Origin: Hydractinia symbiolongicarpus
Taxonomy: Eukaryota; Cnidaria; Hydrozoa; Anthoathecata; Hydractiniidae
Length of the DNA stretch: 60,000 nt
Reading direction: 5' to 3'
Assembly (NCBI RefSeq): GCF_029227915.1
Contig: NC_079884.1
Location: forward strand, 622,001-682,000
The position numbers and the translations under genes were made by a program. The notes under the pieces were generated by a model. It had not been told where the DNA came from. It saw only the letters and a list, made by a program, of their open reading frames with translations, and did not search any database. This document shows, piece after piece, positions 1 to 13,818 of the stretch; positions within the stretch are counted from its first letter, which is position 1, and every line of letters begins with the position of its first letter.

Positions 1-2470
1 AACAAAAAGAATGCAAGATATAATAATATTAGTTTCACTTTAATGACTCAAAAAATGTCTTTTTTCGCATGGACCTTTGTGACATTAAATTCTGTGGCAG
101 CACTTTTTACAATCAGTTTAACTCTTAATCAGGGAAGTTTATAAAATACATTCTAAATTGTGCGTCGGTTTTTCAATATTGTGAAAATAAATCAAATTAT
201 ACTTAACGGGCTATTAGCTGGTAATTTTCACCTAGCGTATGTAAACTCTTCTTTATAACTCAATCATGTTCGAAATATAATAAAACAAGACGGCTAATTT
301 TAAATGTCGACGCCACAAGTAATTAAATTGGTTGTTTCTGTATTAGAGTCGGCGTTTTGAAACTGTCAATGTTACAGCGAGGCTTTAGGTTATTTGATTA
401 GATCATTTCTCTTGGAACACGCCAATTGCTGTTTCACATCAAGACGGCAAAATTTTCCCTCAAATTTAACGACCTTTGTGGCCCCCAACGTGGATTATTT
501 TTTTGTGCAGGCGTGCTAGGAAATGCCATTAGCAAATTTTAAAGTTTTTAAAAACGGACGACAAAAATACCTTTGTATTATTAATTTTTTCCAAAAAATC
601 CTAATTTCCTCACGTAAAATATGTAGCTAATCTAAGATTAACTAAGTAACCATAAATATATTATTTTTTAAATGCAAAATTTTTGTAAGAAATGAAAAAA
701 AATTCAAATTGATTGCTCCAATGAATTCTTTTTAGGATCAATGACTTTTAGAAATGTCCTAATTAAGGTTTGTCTATAAGTTTCATTTAAATAATCATTC
801 AGAAAAGCAAGTCTCCAATGAAAAAACTTCACACTTTGTAAACTTCCACATATTTTGAACCGTAAAACGTTAGGGCCAGACCAAGCATTGGACAGACCTA
901 TTAAAATCAAATCAAATCAATACTTCTATACTTCTCAAGAATCAACTTTGTAATGATAAAGGTAGTGCAGGTTAAACATGGGCAGAGACAGCAATAGTCA
1001 CCGTCATAGAAACGTTGGCAGTACTTGTAAATACCACCATTGTAGGGAGTTTCCATTACTGCTAGTTTCTACCTTCTTTTTCATTTCCAATTTAACCGTA
1101 GATGTATGGAAAGTTATTTTTTCTTATTTAACTAAATCAGAACAAAAATAACAAGCGGTTGAAATCTATTAGTACACAATTCATCTTTAGAATGCAAATC
1201 ACAAATTTTTAGGATGAAAATGACAGGCTCAGCCTCCAGTGTCATTGAGACTTATTAAAAAACTATTAACATCATTCGCATGCCTACTAGCTTCCCAAAG
1301 ATTAATTAATGGTGAGATTGAAAGGAATCAAAAAGTCAACCACTGGCAGAGTGTGATTTCTCTCTAATGTCTTTTTAAACAGTCATTGATAAATTAATAG
1401 TAAATCGTAATTCCATTTCCCAGCCATAATCGTTAGACAATCGCTTTTCACCTCTTCTATTTAGAAGCCTTCAATTACCTTTCGCGGCTTCATTATCTTT
1501 ACAATGAACGTGATATAAGCCAAAATGAGATTCGTAATCATCCCTTATGCTAAATTTTGTGTTTCCTTCCGAGATGTAATAACGACATTTCGAGAGTGAA
1601 CCTAAGTAAAATATTTAAAGAATGTTTTTGTAAAACAAACAAGCCAAATTATGCTGAAAGTGACTGAAATGCCATTGTTTAAGACGCATTGATGGTGTTT
1701 AAAGCTCTCCCTAATTACCTACTAAAATTTTATGTCCTCCCACTCAAGAATATTTCTTATTACAAGAAAACATTTATTACAGTAATCTAGGGTTACTTTA
1801 AGATCTTAATTCGTATAACTGAATTAAATCTAAGAATATAATAACGTCTAGCTTTGCTCCAAAAATTTGGCCTCTAAAAACAGTTTAGTCAATTCAAAAC
1901 ACTTTACGGTTTCAAAAAAAGCTTAATGGTGAAAAAAGAAGCAAAAGGGTAATGTATAATGAAGTAGAATACAAAGAAGCTTGAGTTACGAAATCTTAGA
2001 TTACTGCTTTTAGTTGATTTATGACCTGACGTATATATACACAATCAATACAAATCAACTACCTTCTTAGTAATTGTTTAAAATGATTGATGAATACGAC
2101 ACCACTAATGTGAGATAAAGACCGCAACTGTGCGCATAGTATGTTAATGAGGCCATCAAGGTTAGCATTGCGCTTTCAAATGCTACGTAATATTTATTTA
2201 TATGCTTAAATACTCTTCCCTTACGTTTTGACGCAAAGGGTTAAAAACCATTTAAAAAGAAATTTAGTTGGTTTAGTGCTATTAGGCAATAATTCAAGCG
2301 GAATACATCAGTGAACAGTTGCACAATCTCAGGAAGTTGGGATAATTCTTTTCAGCATATAACTGTCTTGTTCAGGCCCCTTAAGTTCTATCGTTTTTAT
2401 TAGCGTTACGAAAATAGAAAAGGAAATTGTCATCATTCTGATTATAATTGTTTTCCAAGATAGCTCTTTC
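1..2470. other. Array flank, no recognisable gene
   Basis: No frame here codes for anything I recognise; the one 68-residue open frame (704-910, minus) looks random. About 1,385-1,540 is faintly similar to 8,510-8,650 in copy 1: both share a 'cgcggcttcatta' stretch followed by 'gaacgtgac'. This suggests very diverged array sequence rather than unrelated flank. No tRNA, rRNA or simple repeat was seen. Confidence 0.5.
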
Positions 2471-5160
2471 ATTGAGGCTCCTGTGAAAACGGTCCTGCTA
2501 TATTCAAAGCTCCCATTTTAGCTCTATAAAATAGATTAAGTAAAAAACCGCTGAATTAGACAACCGCCTTAGATATCAATCCTATTTTACGCAAGGCAAC
2601 CTTATAGTCTCTTGCAGGACACTACGGAGTTTATACCAATGACTTCCCGCACGTGAAGGAAATGCACCAATACCTTGGAATATAGCATTTCTTCTTTACC
2701 AGCAAGCAAGGTAAAACGAAATGCTAAGAACTTTAAGATTTAAGTCTTTTCTTAAAACTGCACTTGTCACGCAAAAATACTGGGGATATATACATTTACT
2801 GCTGACGACAGAAGTTTTTGATTTGTTTTACACGAGCGTTAAAATTCCTAAGCAGAGCTACAATATCAATCTAATGGGTTTCAAAAGGTGCCGCTTTCCA
2901 ATTAAGTAATGACTAATCACTTTGTTTTAAATACATATCTGGCCTAGTTTGTGGCCACGATTTCAAAATCGTACATGGCATCAAGTTAACGGTTGACCGT
3001 ATGTGCTTCCGCAAGTGATGTCTGCCAATATTCTTTTTAAAAGTGATATATTTACATTCTCAGATTTAACATAAATTCCCAAATCTTATTTCTACATTTA
3101 TACGATTATCTATTCGAACAGTCAAAAGATTTAAACTTCCAATAAGAGATAATTAAGAGTTAAACTAATTGCATTTTCAGCTCTAAGTATTAATACACAG
3201 AAATAACCTCAGTATTATGATTAAATTTGCATACATAGAAAGGGAATGTTTCTCTGCTATTTTTTTAAACTAGCAACATTGGGCCAAGGGTTCATACACG
3301 GTTTGTTAAACAGGCTTTGGCGGAATAGCTTTTTCTTCGTAATTACGTCGTCCGCGGTTTGGTGCAGATAAGGCTAGCAAATCCTTTGCCACAGTTACGA
3401 ACTGCGGATTATGTTATGTGTGGGAAAATGTGTAGGTAACGCTGGTGTATATCATGTGTACATTCAGAACACAGGAAGGGCACTGCTAATAGTGTTTTTA
3501 ATACTAAATTAGCTATCCTGTATGAACATTCGGGTATTGTAACAACCAGAGTGACCAGAATATCCAGCAGTAGAAATCTTATATTTTATTTATGGAAAGA
3601 ACAACTCTAACTAAGTTTCATGGCATAACGCCAATGCAAAATAGAGAAGGTATAATTATTAAACCATTCTTGCAAAAAAGTAAGACGTTGCCAAAACGAT
3701 AATACAATTGGTCATTGTGTTAACAGCCATTGAATGAATTAAGCGTTAATCTAGCTTAATTGATCGACGGTATTGGTGTTGAAAGACCTGTATTACTATA
3801 TTGGACTGAACAAATTTACAAACTAAAAAGATCAGAGATTGTGGTATACTATGCTGCTATATATTGAACTGTTTGAATGTCCATTTAAGAGCATGTTAAC
3901 GTTATTAGAGACTCTTTCTACAAAATATGCAATTAAGGAAGGATAAAAAAAGTGCTGAATTTGTTAATGAACATGTTAATTGCACAGAAAATCACGTCCC
4001 ATCTTTAATTATCGAGGTGATTTCTTTCATGTTTTCCAATATGTCATTTAACCTAAAATCTTAGAATCTATCGTGTTGATACTATTGACATCATTGACAA
4101 CAGATTAGCAAGGATATTTGTCCGCTTTTGGTCTCTTTATGGCACGTACTTGAAAATTGCCTATTTTAAAACTAGTTCAACTCTCATCTCGATGTACTAA
4201 CATCTAGTACATCTGTTCCTTTATTTATATGGAAAAAATAACCTACCCGACATGCTTTCGTTAATAAATTTACAACAATAAGCCGAATGTCCTTAAACGT
4301 CAAATTTTTTTTTCGTAATTGGACTGTTAAAATCATTTTGAAAGGATTTTCAAACAACACCTCATATTTTTTTGAATTTCTGTATCTACAAAATAAGTTT
4401 AAGTGTGTCCTGTCATGTTTAAAATTGTTTAAATATTTTTTTTTGGTTAACAGCACCTCTTTACGTTTAAAAGCGCAAATATTTTCTAATTACACCCATA
4501 AAAACTCATATTAACTCATATTAAACAATATTGACCAACAGTTAATTTTTTTAAAAAATTTTTGTAAATTTGGCACTCTGTAAAATTATTCACAGTAGTA
4601 AGCAATATGAATATAACATTCCAAGTAACATATGTACTGTGTAACTGCTTGGAACCCCAATAATTCTTCTCAAGCAAAAGTCATGAAATATATGTCATTA
4701 GACCAAACTTTGCTGGTACCAGCTCATTTTGGTCCACAATTAATTTAAGCGATTTAAAAATGTTATTTGTTATTGTTTAGAAAGCAAAAAAATCCAAATT
4801 TTCTGGACAGTTTAAGATTGCCAAAAACCTATTATTTTTCTTGTTGCTCAAAAAGTCTGAAAAATAAATAATGCACAAAATTTCCCAAAGATTAACATTT
4901 TGCGAAAACTAATTTCGCAAAATGTTATTCTTCTAAAGTAGGTTAACGTTTAAATTGTAAACTAGCCTAAATTATTCGTAAGACTTAATTTTCAGTAGAA
5001 CAAAATTTTGATTGAAAGGTACACCCTTTTTATGTTTTTTATTTGTTTTCCTTGTTGAAAAAACTCCTTATGATAGTGAGCTAATTTCAAATTTTTAAAA
5101 AGCCTAAATCATTTGTTAGACTTACCAAAACTTAATTGTACTTGATAGTGAGTTGATTTC
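2471..5160 (+). repeat. Copy 0 of the large tandem unit (partial, diverged)
   Basis: Several blocks match the end of copies 1 and 2 in order. 2,471-3,030 matches 16,370-16,930, 3,690-3,780 matches 16,930-17,010, and 3,780-4,165 matches 17,320-17,710. The block ends at the phase-marker motif at 5,161. Two stretches have no partner in copies 1-3: about 3,030-3,690 and 4,170-5,135. The open frames at 2,721-2,909, 4,184-4,456 and 4,287-4,514 are short, AT-driven and broken in the paired copies, so I do not call them genes. Divergence from copy 1 is clearly higher than between copies 1, 2 and 3. Confidence 0.75.
4170..5135. other. Copy 0-specific segment without recognised content
   Basis: This extra segment of about 0.96 kb sits between blocks that are nearly adjacent in copies 1-3 (for example 17,715 to 17,775). 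It contains runs of A and T and an overlapping pair of opposite-strand frames (4,184-4,456 minus, 4,287-4,514 plus) of very low complexity. No terminal inverted repeats were found. It is either an insertion in copy 0 or a loss from the ancestor of the other copies. Confidence 0.45.
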
Positions 5161-6526
5161 AGCCCGGCTAATGTCATAGACTCCAAAAAACTGTATTTCA
5201 ATAATAAAAAAATTAAAGGTAGCAAAAATCTTGTTTCTAACTGGATCTGAAGGGTTTAAGTGTATTTCAGGCATTTTCAGGGATCAAAGATAGCAGCAGG
5301 CTAAATAGGAATGTCCGAAAATGAAAGTTACCTTAAAACTAAACATTGTACATGGTCCACACAGTCGAACAATTAACTTGTAAGCTCATCAATATACGAG
5401 CTGTGATTCTGATTGTGTAACGTAGCACAGAAAATAGTGTAATGATGCGTACTAATGCTTTCTCAATGAAATATCCCATTATTTGTATAGATAACAGATT
5501 AATCATCACTTCTTTCGTGTGTTTTTTAATTTGTAATATTTTATAGATAATAATATGCATTCAATCAACATCAAAGATGAAATTTTCGTTATCTGTATCT
5601 GTATCTGTCATTTTTCTTATTATAAAGGGGAAGGAAATTTTAATTTGTAGACATAAATTTTAAAAACAATTTAAAGATTAAGTATTATAGTATACAAAAC
5701 AGACTAACGTGTTATTTATAAGTCTTATAGAAAAAAAACATAAGTCTATAAAAATTGACACTTCCACGGTGTGTGTAGTTCAGAGCTTTTCAAGAAAAAA
5801 AGGTTAATTAGAAATTCAGGTGTAAATTGCGTATCTACTCACAATGATATTTATAAAGATATATCGTAGAGTAAAACACTAAAATGAAGATTTGACTTTT
5901 TTTTACTGTAAATCCAGTAAAATAAATTTATAAGCTTTTAGAATGTTTGTAAGGATAATCTTTAGATGTGATTGGTTTCTGCTGTTTGTAATTTTTATCC
6001 TGGCAAGAAATAATGAGATAACTATAGTGAAATATTTTTTAGAATGATCAGCAGCGAATATTTTTAAATTCTGATATCCTGTCATTTACAGAATATTTAA
6101 AAAGTGAATTATGTTCACCAAAATGGGAAACAATAGTTTTTCTTCGGGCCTTATTATAACAGGTCTTATTACAACGAAAGCAAGTATAATTATGCAAACG
6201 TTAGCAACGCTGAGGATTAGTATTTCGCAATAATTCTAACTCGATTACATTAAAAGTAGAATGAAAAGCGATAGTATGAATTTATTATAAGAAATTATTT
6301 GATAAGAAATTACATAGTTTCTTATCAACTTTGTGCAGGTGTTATTGCGTGTTTACAGGACTAATAAAAACTTTGCTCTTTTTGAGTCTATTATTATGAC
6401 TAACTGGCATGAAACCAAATATTAATATTTCTTTTTAATAGCATTTGTCAATGTATTCACGAAAACAGTATAATCAACAAGGAAGTGAGTGTCAATCGCT
6501 AAAACATAGATAGTTTGCTATCATCA

Positions 6527-6592
6527 TCAATTATTATCGATCATCACCATCATCCTCCTAATGTCTCTTTAGAAAATAAATCATCATTCTCT
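6527..6592. repeat. ATC-rich simple repeat, copy 1
   Basis: An imperfect trinucleotide tract of ATC/ATT units. The homologous tract in copy 2 is at 19,112-19,168, and a decayed form is in copy 4 near 43,765-43,815. Copy 3 has lost it in a deletion near 32,022. Confidence 0.8.
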
Positions 6593-8384
6593 CAATGTAT
6601 CATCAGAAAAGCAAATTATTAAAACACTCCTACATGGCTATGAAAAAGTTTTTATACCGCAGAAGAGAAAGTATGCCAAAAATGGTTTCAGTCTCTATCA
6701 TCATTGCCATATCTTCTTTCCTGTTTTGGCCCACCAATGTGATATCTCTGGTCGTTAGCCAGTGGAAATATCCATGGATTCGCCCGTCAACAAAATATTT
6801 ACTCTACGTTTCGGTGTAGTCATTTTGAACAGAATGCAGCTATTACTAAATAGATGATAATTCTATAAACCAGAACTTAACACAGTTCTATAGCCTCGAA
6901 AAAAATGCTAGGAACTCAATAAGAAATTAAATTTTGAAATCTTTGTTTACGAGGAAGTATTAATTTTGTGTTTCTTCTTTCTTAAGTTGTCCGATTTATT
7001 GTTACAATAGGTAAGCAGTTCAAAATTTGAAACAATATTGGCACTGGCAATACTGAAAAATAATCAGAAAAAATCAGCATTATATCGAGTCATTGTTCAC
7101 TGTTAAGTCCTTAACGAGCTAACCACAAAATACAAAGTTATCGTAGAAAACAGTAATTAACTGCAAGTTCTCTGCACCCAGTCACGATATCACTATCACT
7201 ACATGGCACTGTTTCCTTCTAAAAGGAAACGTAATTGTATGTCATGTGTTCATTCAATACAGAGTGGAAGGATAGTATAGTCTTAATACTTCTGTGCGTT
7301 AAAGACACAATTTTAGTGTTTTTACGATCCCTTCCACAACATCGTAATTAATAATAACGCAATCTATGATGCAGTTTTTAAGACTTATCTCGTCATTCAC
7401 TCCACATTTATAACGTAAAATTGCAATATGGCAACAGCAGATCCTTCATAATTGCTTTAGAGAGAAGAACAGAGAAAATCATGTTTTGATTTTTCGATTT
7501 TTAGAAATTCATGTGTGATAATGTGGCATGGTAAAAATACAGCATTGCCAGTCATGTTTATTTCACTACAGAGTTCTTACCGACTAAAATGTAGGCACAA
7601 CACTCCTTTTTATTTTATTTTGATTCATCTTAGTTTTATTTAGGAATTTTGGTCCGAAGGGAATAATTTGACTGTGTATACAGCGGATGCGAAAAAAATT
7701 CCTTTTTATAAAACGAGTATATTTCTTATTTCATTAGCTGTAGGTTTTATCTACAATATTAATATTAAAGTCCTGTTAAATGACTAACAAAAAGGATAAG
7801 AAGGATAAGAAATATTTCTGTTTTTAGTATTATAAAGAGTGAGTATATTAAGAATTGACGTCCAAGGGTTAAAAACTACTGTATAACATTTTAAGCGTAC
7901 CAAGGCTGAAAGAAATCTAAAAAGTAAGCATAATTTTACCTGATCTTTATAACTAAGCTTAATAATTTGACCCGCTGTACAGACAGAAGCCTCGAAAAGT
8001 GAGAAGAGAATGTCACCTTAAAATGAAAAAAATGACTTTTACAGCGAAACAATATTTATAATCAACATTGTCTTTCACTCCTCAAAATAATACTCGAAAA
8101 TTCTATGGTGTTATGTCGCAGTTCTGGCAATCGGTACAAACATAAGCGTATTTTGCGGCTGAAATAACAGTTTTCATAAGCATACTGAGATTAAGATCAA
8201 AATGCAGTAAGCTCATAATAAAAATATATTTAATGATTTTCTAATTAAGCAACCGAAAGAATTTTATGTCTTGGATGCTGTTACTTAAAAGTCTGTCCAA
8301 AGCAGTTTGGTAAAGTGCAAGCGATACTTTGCCATATTAAGTGTAATTGTTCGTATCAATCCGAAGAATTAAGATATTACTGAC

Positions 8385-8490
8385 CAAAAAATTCCATTAG
8401 GATGCATGTGATATTTATAAATATCAATCAATAACCAATTTAAGGGAAACTAAGACAGACAAATAGAGGCGTTTGATTTCGCTGTAAATG
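8385..8490 (+). repeat. Internal subrepeat P, first position in unit
   Basis: This stretch ('cattaggatgcatgtga...' through 'gatttcgctgtaaatgcc') occurs at the same unit position at 21,868-21,970, 37,845-37,945 and 44,638-44,735. It also has a diverged relative elsewhere in the same unit at 13,985-14,100. It is among the best conserved stretches in the otherwise very diverged copy 4. Confidence 0.6.
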
Positions 8491-10837
8491 CCATATGTCA
8501 TTGTCTAGTTGAATAGTCATGGTTAATCGTAACGATCCTCCCTTACTTTTTATCGCCTGAAAATAACTTTTAATTGCATTTCGCGGCTTCATTATTTATT
8601 TGGTGAACGTGACAGTTGTCAAAATATTTCCTTCACCATCTTTTACATAAATTTGCGATCACTTTCTGAGTTAAATGACACAATGTTAGCCTAGTTTAGA
8701 ATAAACAAACAAATATTTAAGTCTAAACATTGAGGTACAAGAACTAAGATAGTTTTGATCCCTCAATAATCAGCGCTTTTGTGTCATTTAATGTATCTTT
8801 AACATATATTGTTATTTTGTCATTACATTTGAAAATAAATAACACGTAAAAAATATCTTTTAATTTGTTGCTTTAAATTTTGCTTTGTTCAGTGTTTCTT
8901 TACTCAATAAAAAATTGATTTGAGTGCATATATGATGTGGGAGGACCACGTTGTGATTAATGGTGAGTGCTTATTGAATAAATTACATTGAATACAGTCA
9001 CTAATGTCTGTTGTCATATACACACACATTTCCTGATTTAAGTATATATAATTTTTATTAGATATGAGAAAACGTTAATCTGCTACAAATTACATTTTAC
9101 CAACTTAATAATAATTTATGAGAAGAGGAGGAGGAATATTAGCGATATTTCATTATGCTTTTTTAAGATTGTTAATGATGTTATAACTTTTATTTATATT
9201 TTACACTTTTAATGGTGTTAAAAATAAAAAGGAGCGGCTTAATTTTCTGTCTCACATATCCCAGATTGCAAAATGGACGGTTAGACAGTCAAATAGACAA
9301 TAGATAGAAGAAGAATTTTTTCGTAAAAAAATAAAATTTGGTATGCACGTCCTTACCGCATACGCAATGGATAAGGAACAGGGAGGAACAAATAATTAGT
9401 TTGAACAGGAGGCTAAACTCTGTGGAATGACCTGTATTTGCACGTTTATGAGGGACTTTGCTTTTGAATATTCGTCACTCGTTGTTAGTACTGTATCCAA
9501 GACAATTTTTAAACCCAGATAATTTTTTTTCATTTATTGAAATTTCTTCGCATAAATAAAGTACGCGCAAAATGTTTTAATACAATTTGATGTATCGTCA
9601 AAAAAAGTTGTCACGTAGAGACCAAGATTTTAACAAAAGTGCATTTGTTCAAACATGTAGGTTTTAGTAAATAGTAAGTAAGTAAAAAGGAAGTTATAAA
9701 TAGAATTGACGTTACATACTGATAGTCCCATACATGTTTTACCATATATTGGTAGATATGGAAACGTGGTATAACATTCTTAGAATGATGTCACCTTTAA
9801 ACATTGTAAATAAGCTGTAATAATTTACTCGTTTAGCTTTGCGTGGTTGTCTTAAAGAATTCTTTTTATGTGTGAGATATAAACAGACACAAAACTTAAA
9901 AAATAGTTACACTGCTTAAGAATGGTTAAAACAACTCCTTAACCAGTTATAATGTCAGAGAATTTGGTGTGAAAGTAGAAGGGAGCGTGTTTAATAGGTG
10001 ATCTATGATTATTCTTACTCAAGCAAAAACTTATTTCCTTCAGATGTAGCTTCAGAAGAATGAAATATCTTATTTTTCTATTTTTCTCCATATTAAACAT
10101 ATAAGAAAAGGGCAAAATTATTATTCATACATCCTCTATTGCGAGGCGAAAGGGTGGAGAATGAATAAATTTGGCGCATTATGATGAAGTTTCCCTTTGT
10201 CTTCAATAATTATTTATGAATTGGTAACACAATGTTACATATAAATAATCTCTACTGACGATTAAATATGAAATTAAGGCTACCTGAGCTAAGCTATATT
10301 CACCCTGGTACAATCATTAATCAGGTAAAGAGAGGATGACTTTTATATCTGGAAATTGAAAAAAGCGTCAAAAACCAACTACATAACTTATAAAATTATC
10401 GTGCAGGACCACTAGCAGCAATGAGAAAATTTTTAAAATTAATTCTCTTTGGAAGATGCGATGTATGCGTATGACTGTATTTATTTAACCCACTAACCCT
10501 ATTAATTTCGGTTTTTATATATTACTTTTTTTGCTGAGCTGTATGACAATTCTGAGTTTTTATATTTAACTATTAGGCAGATTTAGCTATTATGCGAAAC
10601 TACACTTGAAAATCTCTATGAAATTTTTCAAATCAGGAAAACATAATAACCTTCGTTAGAATTATCACTAGAGCAACGCAACTTTATTTTCTCATGGAAA
10701 ATATTTCTGTAACATTTTGACACGTGTTTAATCCGATTTCCCTATTATTCCGATATTTAACCGAAAATCGGATTTTCGTGCAATTTTTGACGTTTTTTAT
10801 GCGAATTATGTAAAAATTGGAAATCATAATATAATAG

Positions 10838-10950
10838 TCGGTGGCCAGTTTATAAATCCACGGGTTCACCTATCCATTTTTACCGCATTTCGTGTGTCTG
10901 GCTACTGCAGTTAACATTTTGCGTGACAGACAGACAGATATATACGGGTA
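10838..10950 (+). mobile_element. Fragment of MITE family F in copy 1
   Basis: The stretch contains 'atccacgggttcacc' and 'ttttgcgtgacagacagaca', the same order of blocks as the start of the element at 53,227. It lies where copies 2-4 have a shorter, unrelated sequence (about 24,720 in copy 2). The outer end with 'actagtcgttagcccgtg' is missing, so this is a truncated insertion specific to copy 1. Confidence 0.6.
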
Positions 10951-11196
10951 CTATAACATAGATAACCTATATTTGGCTGTGAGAAGCTTCATACAAAATG
11001 TGAAATTTCGCTACACATCTAAATTAATTCATATTAAAGTAGAAAGTGGTATTTTAAACAACTTTCAAGCTTCCGATGTCGTCACAAAGAAAATGTTAAC
11101 ATAAGCAAAAATTTATAACCGCAATTGTGGTTTTTTTATGGCGTAATACAATTGTACCACGTTTCATTCAATTTCACAAGCCTATCAATCTATTAC

Positions 11197-11330
11197 CCCG
11201 GTCACAATAAGTTTGGAAAACCCCACCCTCGTCCCCAGGTCCTTTTGTATTTTTGATATGAGAAAAGACGACGAAAAATACCCTGGTATCTTTGAGTGAT
11301 TCTTGGTCAATATATGGCCAGATTATGCGA
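11197..11330 (-). repeat. Dispersed repeat with 'PGDEG' frame, minus orientation
   Basis: The reverse complement matches 13,065-13,155 and 26,114-26,204. Shared blocks are 'accagggtatttt' and 'cctggggacgaggg'. Translated by chance it reads KGPGDEG, a typical pseudo-peptide of this kind of dispersed repeat. It faces the copy at 13,065, so the pair looks like inverted termini around about 1.8 kb. Copy 2 has only the right-hand one. Confidence 0.65.
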
Positions 11331-13023
11331 ATACGCTCATTTATGCTATTAAAATATGGCGGAACTTTAGCTGTTAGAAAATTTATGTTCCAGCAACAGA
11401 AAACATACTGATAATTGTATTGTCTCACGAGTAAAAAAATACAGGTAAAATTATCTTGGTAACTGCACTAAACGCCTTTAAAGGCTGGAAAAGAAGTAAG
11501 TTGTGCTGTGCAGGTTACGTAATACTTTGATATAGTTTAGCTAGCTGTACTCAATAGAAATTTTGCTTGCTGAACTTAGCTAGATAGTTCATTATTTAGA
11601 TTTCAAATCCAGTTTATAACTAAATAAGTGAATAAGTTGTTATTTTTGTGACATTCTTAATTCTTACGGTATTTAAGTTCTTCTAATTCTTATGATTGGT
11701 ACAATTGTTAAAGTCTCGCTTCATAGATATTCAGTAATCTTGAAATTTGTTTTTAAAGGTTTTAGATAGTTTGCGAAAGTTTCTGAAAACTCTGTTACGC
11801 AACAGATCAGAACTACTTTAGGAGAATTAATTCTTGTGAGAGCTAATTTTTGAAACACTTTTAAATCTTTACGAGAATTATTTTTTTGCAAAGTTAGCAA
11901 GCTTAAAATACCTTCTTAATTTGAGTACATTAACAAGTATGAGTCTATGTACTAAAAGAGATAAAGCTAAAGGTGTCCAGAAAAATGGGCTATAAAAATA
12001 CTTCTCCTTCGAAACCGTACTTTTTGCTAGAAATAAAATTGAAGTACGGACTTGAAACTTGGCACGACAACACAAAATATTTTCACTATTATCATAGTTT
12101 TTGAGTTCCTGTTTAACCAGGGACACCGATAAATGATTTTGACAGATATATCAATTTTATCAGTATACAAAAATACCTGTACAAAAAACATTAAGAAGAG
12201 CAATTTTCATGATTGAAATATGTCAGAGTCTAAGTGTTAAAACTTTGTGCCATGTTTGATTGGTGCAACCCAGTTGCATAAAGTCTTCCATATTCGTGTT
12301 GTAAAATTGTGTTGGAGAAGGCCCATAAAAAAGGTCAACAAATACCAGCTTCGGCTAGGTTGATTTAACCTGCCCCTGTATGAATACGGTTAAGTTAGTT
12401 ATGGAATTCTAGGGAGATTTTGAGAAACTAGATCCCTTTTCACTTCCTCGAGTTTAATAATTACGTTCTTTTCTTAAATAAATTCACAAATTTTTACCTA
12501 ATATTTGATAAAGTTTTGCAAATAGGGTCCCAAGAAATACGCATATTTTTGGGATTTATTTTCGTGAATCTATTAAGAAACAAAGAAACAGTTTCTAATC
12601 CTCCCTGCAAATTTTACTATGAAAAAGTTAAGCTAGCTAGCTAATAGCTAAATGTAAACCAAAAACCAAGCTAAAATAATTAAAGCAAGCTGTCATTAAT
12701 ACGCCTACATTAGGTTTTTGGCCACCAACTACGTCCCAAACATAATAAAAACATTGTTAGCTAGCTAGAGCTACATAACACTTGTTTTTCTGAAGTCAAT
12801 AGTCTACTTTATTATTATGCCGTTATCTTCTTTCCTAATGTACAATGCGATATCATGAACTTATCAGAGATATTTCAATAAATCTAAAAACGTAAAACCA
12901 AGCGTTTTTTATAAATTTAACTTAGCTTTACAATAAAGTTTTGTTGTTTACAAAATACAAAACCGCTGCCCAATGCACCATTTTAATCTTGACCTGAAAA
13001 AGTGCTGACTAAGGAAAAAGTCG
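11331..13023. other. Copy 1-specific spacer between inverted repeats
   Basis: About 1.7 kb without a counterpart in copies 2-4. It is AT-rich with repeated 'ctagctag' type runs (about 11,540-11,590, 12,630-12,645 and 12,760-12,772). The 82-residue open frame at 11,878-12,126 (minus) has no features I recognise. It could be the body of a non-autonomous element bounded by the inverted repeats at 11,197 and 13,065. Confidence 0.4.
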
Positions 13024-13545
13024 TAACAATTAAGCGAAAATGTGAAAGCCAGTCATATTACAAAACCCGGTCAACAATACCAGGGTATTTGTCGACGTCT
13101 TCTCTTATGTCAAAAAGGAAAAAAAACCTGGGGACGAGGGTGCGGAAAACCCTAGACTGAACAGGTTTAAAATAGAGCACTTATCACCTCGTGGAAACAT
13201 CCATGTTAATATTCCCTTTGTACGTATCTTATGGAAATGTCCACATAAAAACGTGTTGTGCACGTGTTTTGTTGTACAACGCCGGAAATACGCCCTTGCA
13301 CGTATTTCTTTGAAATTTTTTCATGGGAATTTGCTTGTTCATATCCACTGTGTCGATATTTTCTGTGCACTTGTATTCCGTTTTTGTGCTTGCCGTAGCA
13401 CAACCCTCTATTGACAGAGAAGAACACCAAAATAGACCGTGTAAAAGTTTTCCCGTCTATTAAATTCCTCGAGAAATCTCCCATCGTTGCAAAGTAAATA
13501 AATATATATCCCATTTGTTGTTTCATATTACTGCAGCACGACTTT
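13024..13545. repeat. Highly conserved 0.5 kb block, copy 1 version
   Basis: This block is about 99% identical to 26,072-26,594 in copy 2 and absent from copies 3 and 4. It starts with the dispersed repeat (13,065-13,155) and contains a 106-residue open frame on the minus strand (13,206-13,526). Within that frame the two copies differ at three sites, of which two are synonymous and one changes residue 2 (Lys to Asn). The frame has no recognised domain or signal. Just outside, around 13,550-13,590, the copies differ far more. Recent homogenisation or transposition explains this as well as coding constraint does. Confidence 0.6.
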
Positions 13546-13818
13546 TTCTTTGTGCCCAGTTTGCGGAAAAGCGATTTATATATAAGAATATACTCTATAT
13601 GTATATTAAAGATGAAATTACATAAAATGTTAAGACAATTCTAAGAATTTTGCTCACATTTTAAATGGAATTTTAAAAAAAAGTATTTTCCTCTGTCTGT
13701 CAGTGGAATTAAACTGCTTGAACAATAACAGGGTTCATTTTTGCACCAGTTTATATTTTTAGTTCTTTCAATCTGCACTATGCTATGAATATGCTAACAA
13801 TATATCAGGAATAACTTT

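Noticed and set aside
4184-4514. Overlapping opposite-strand frames in copy 0
   Set aside because: Low-complexity AT-rich frames in a private segment; nothing conserved or recognisable.
11174-11428. 84-residue minus frame as a gene
   Set aside because: It spans the boundary of a dispersed repeat and copy-specific spacer; part of it is the repeat's pseudo-peptide.
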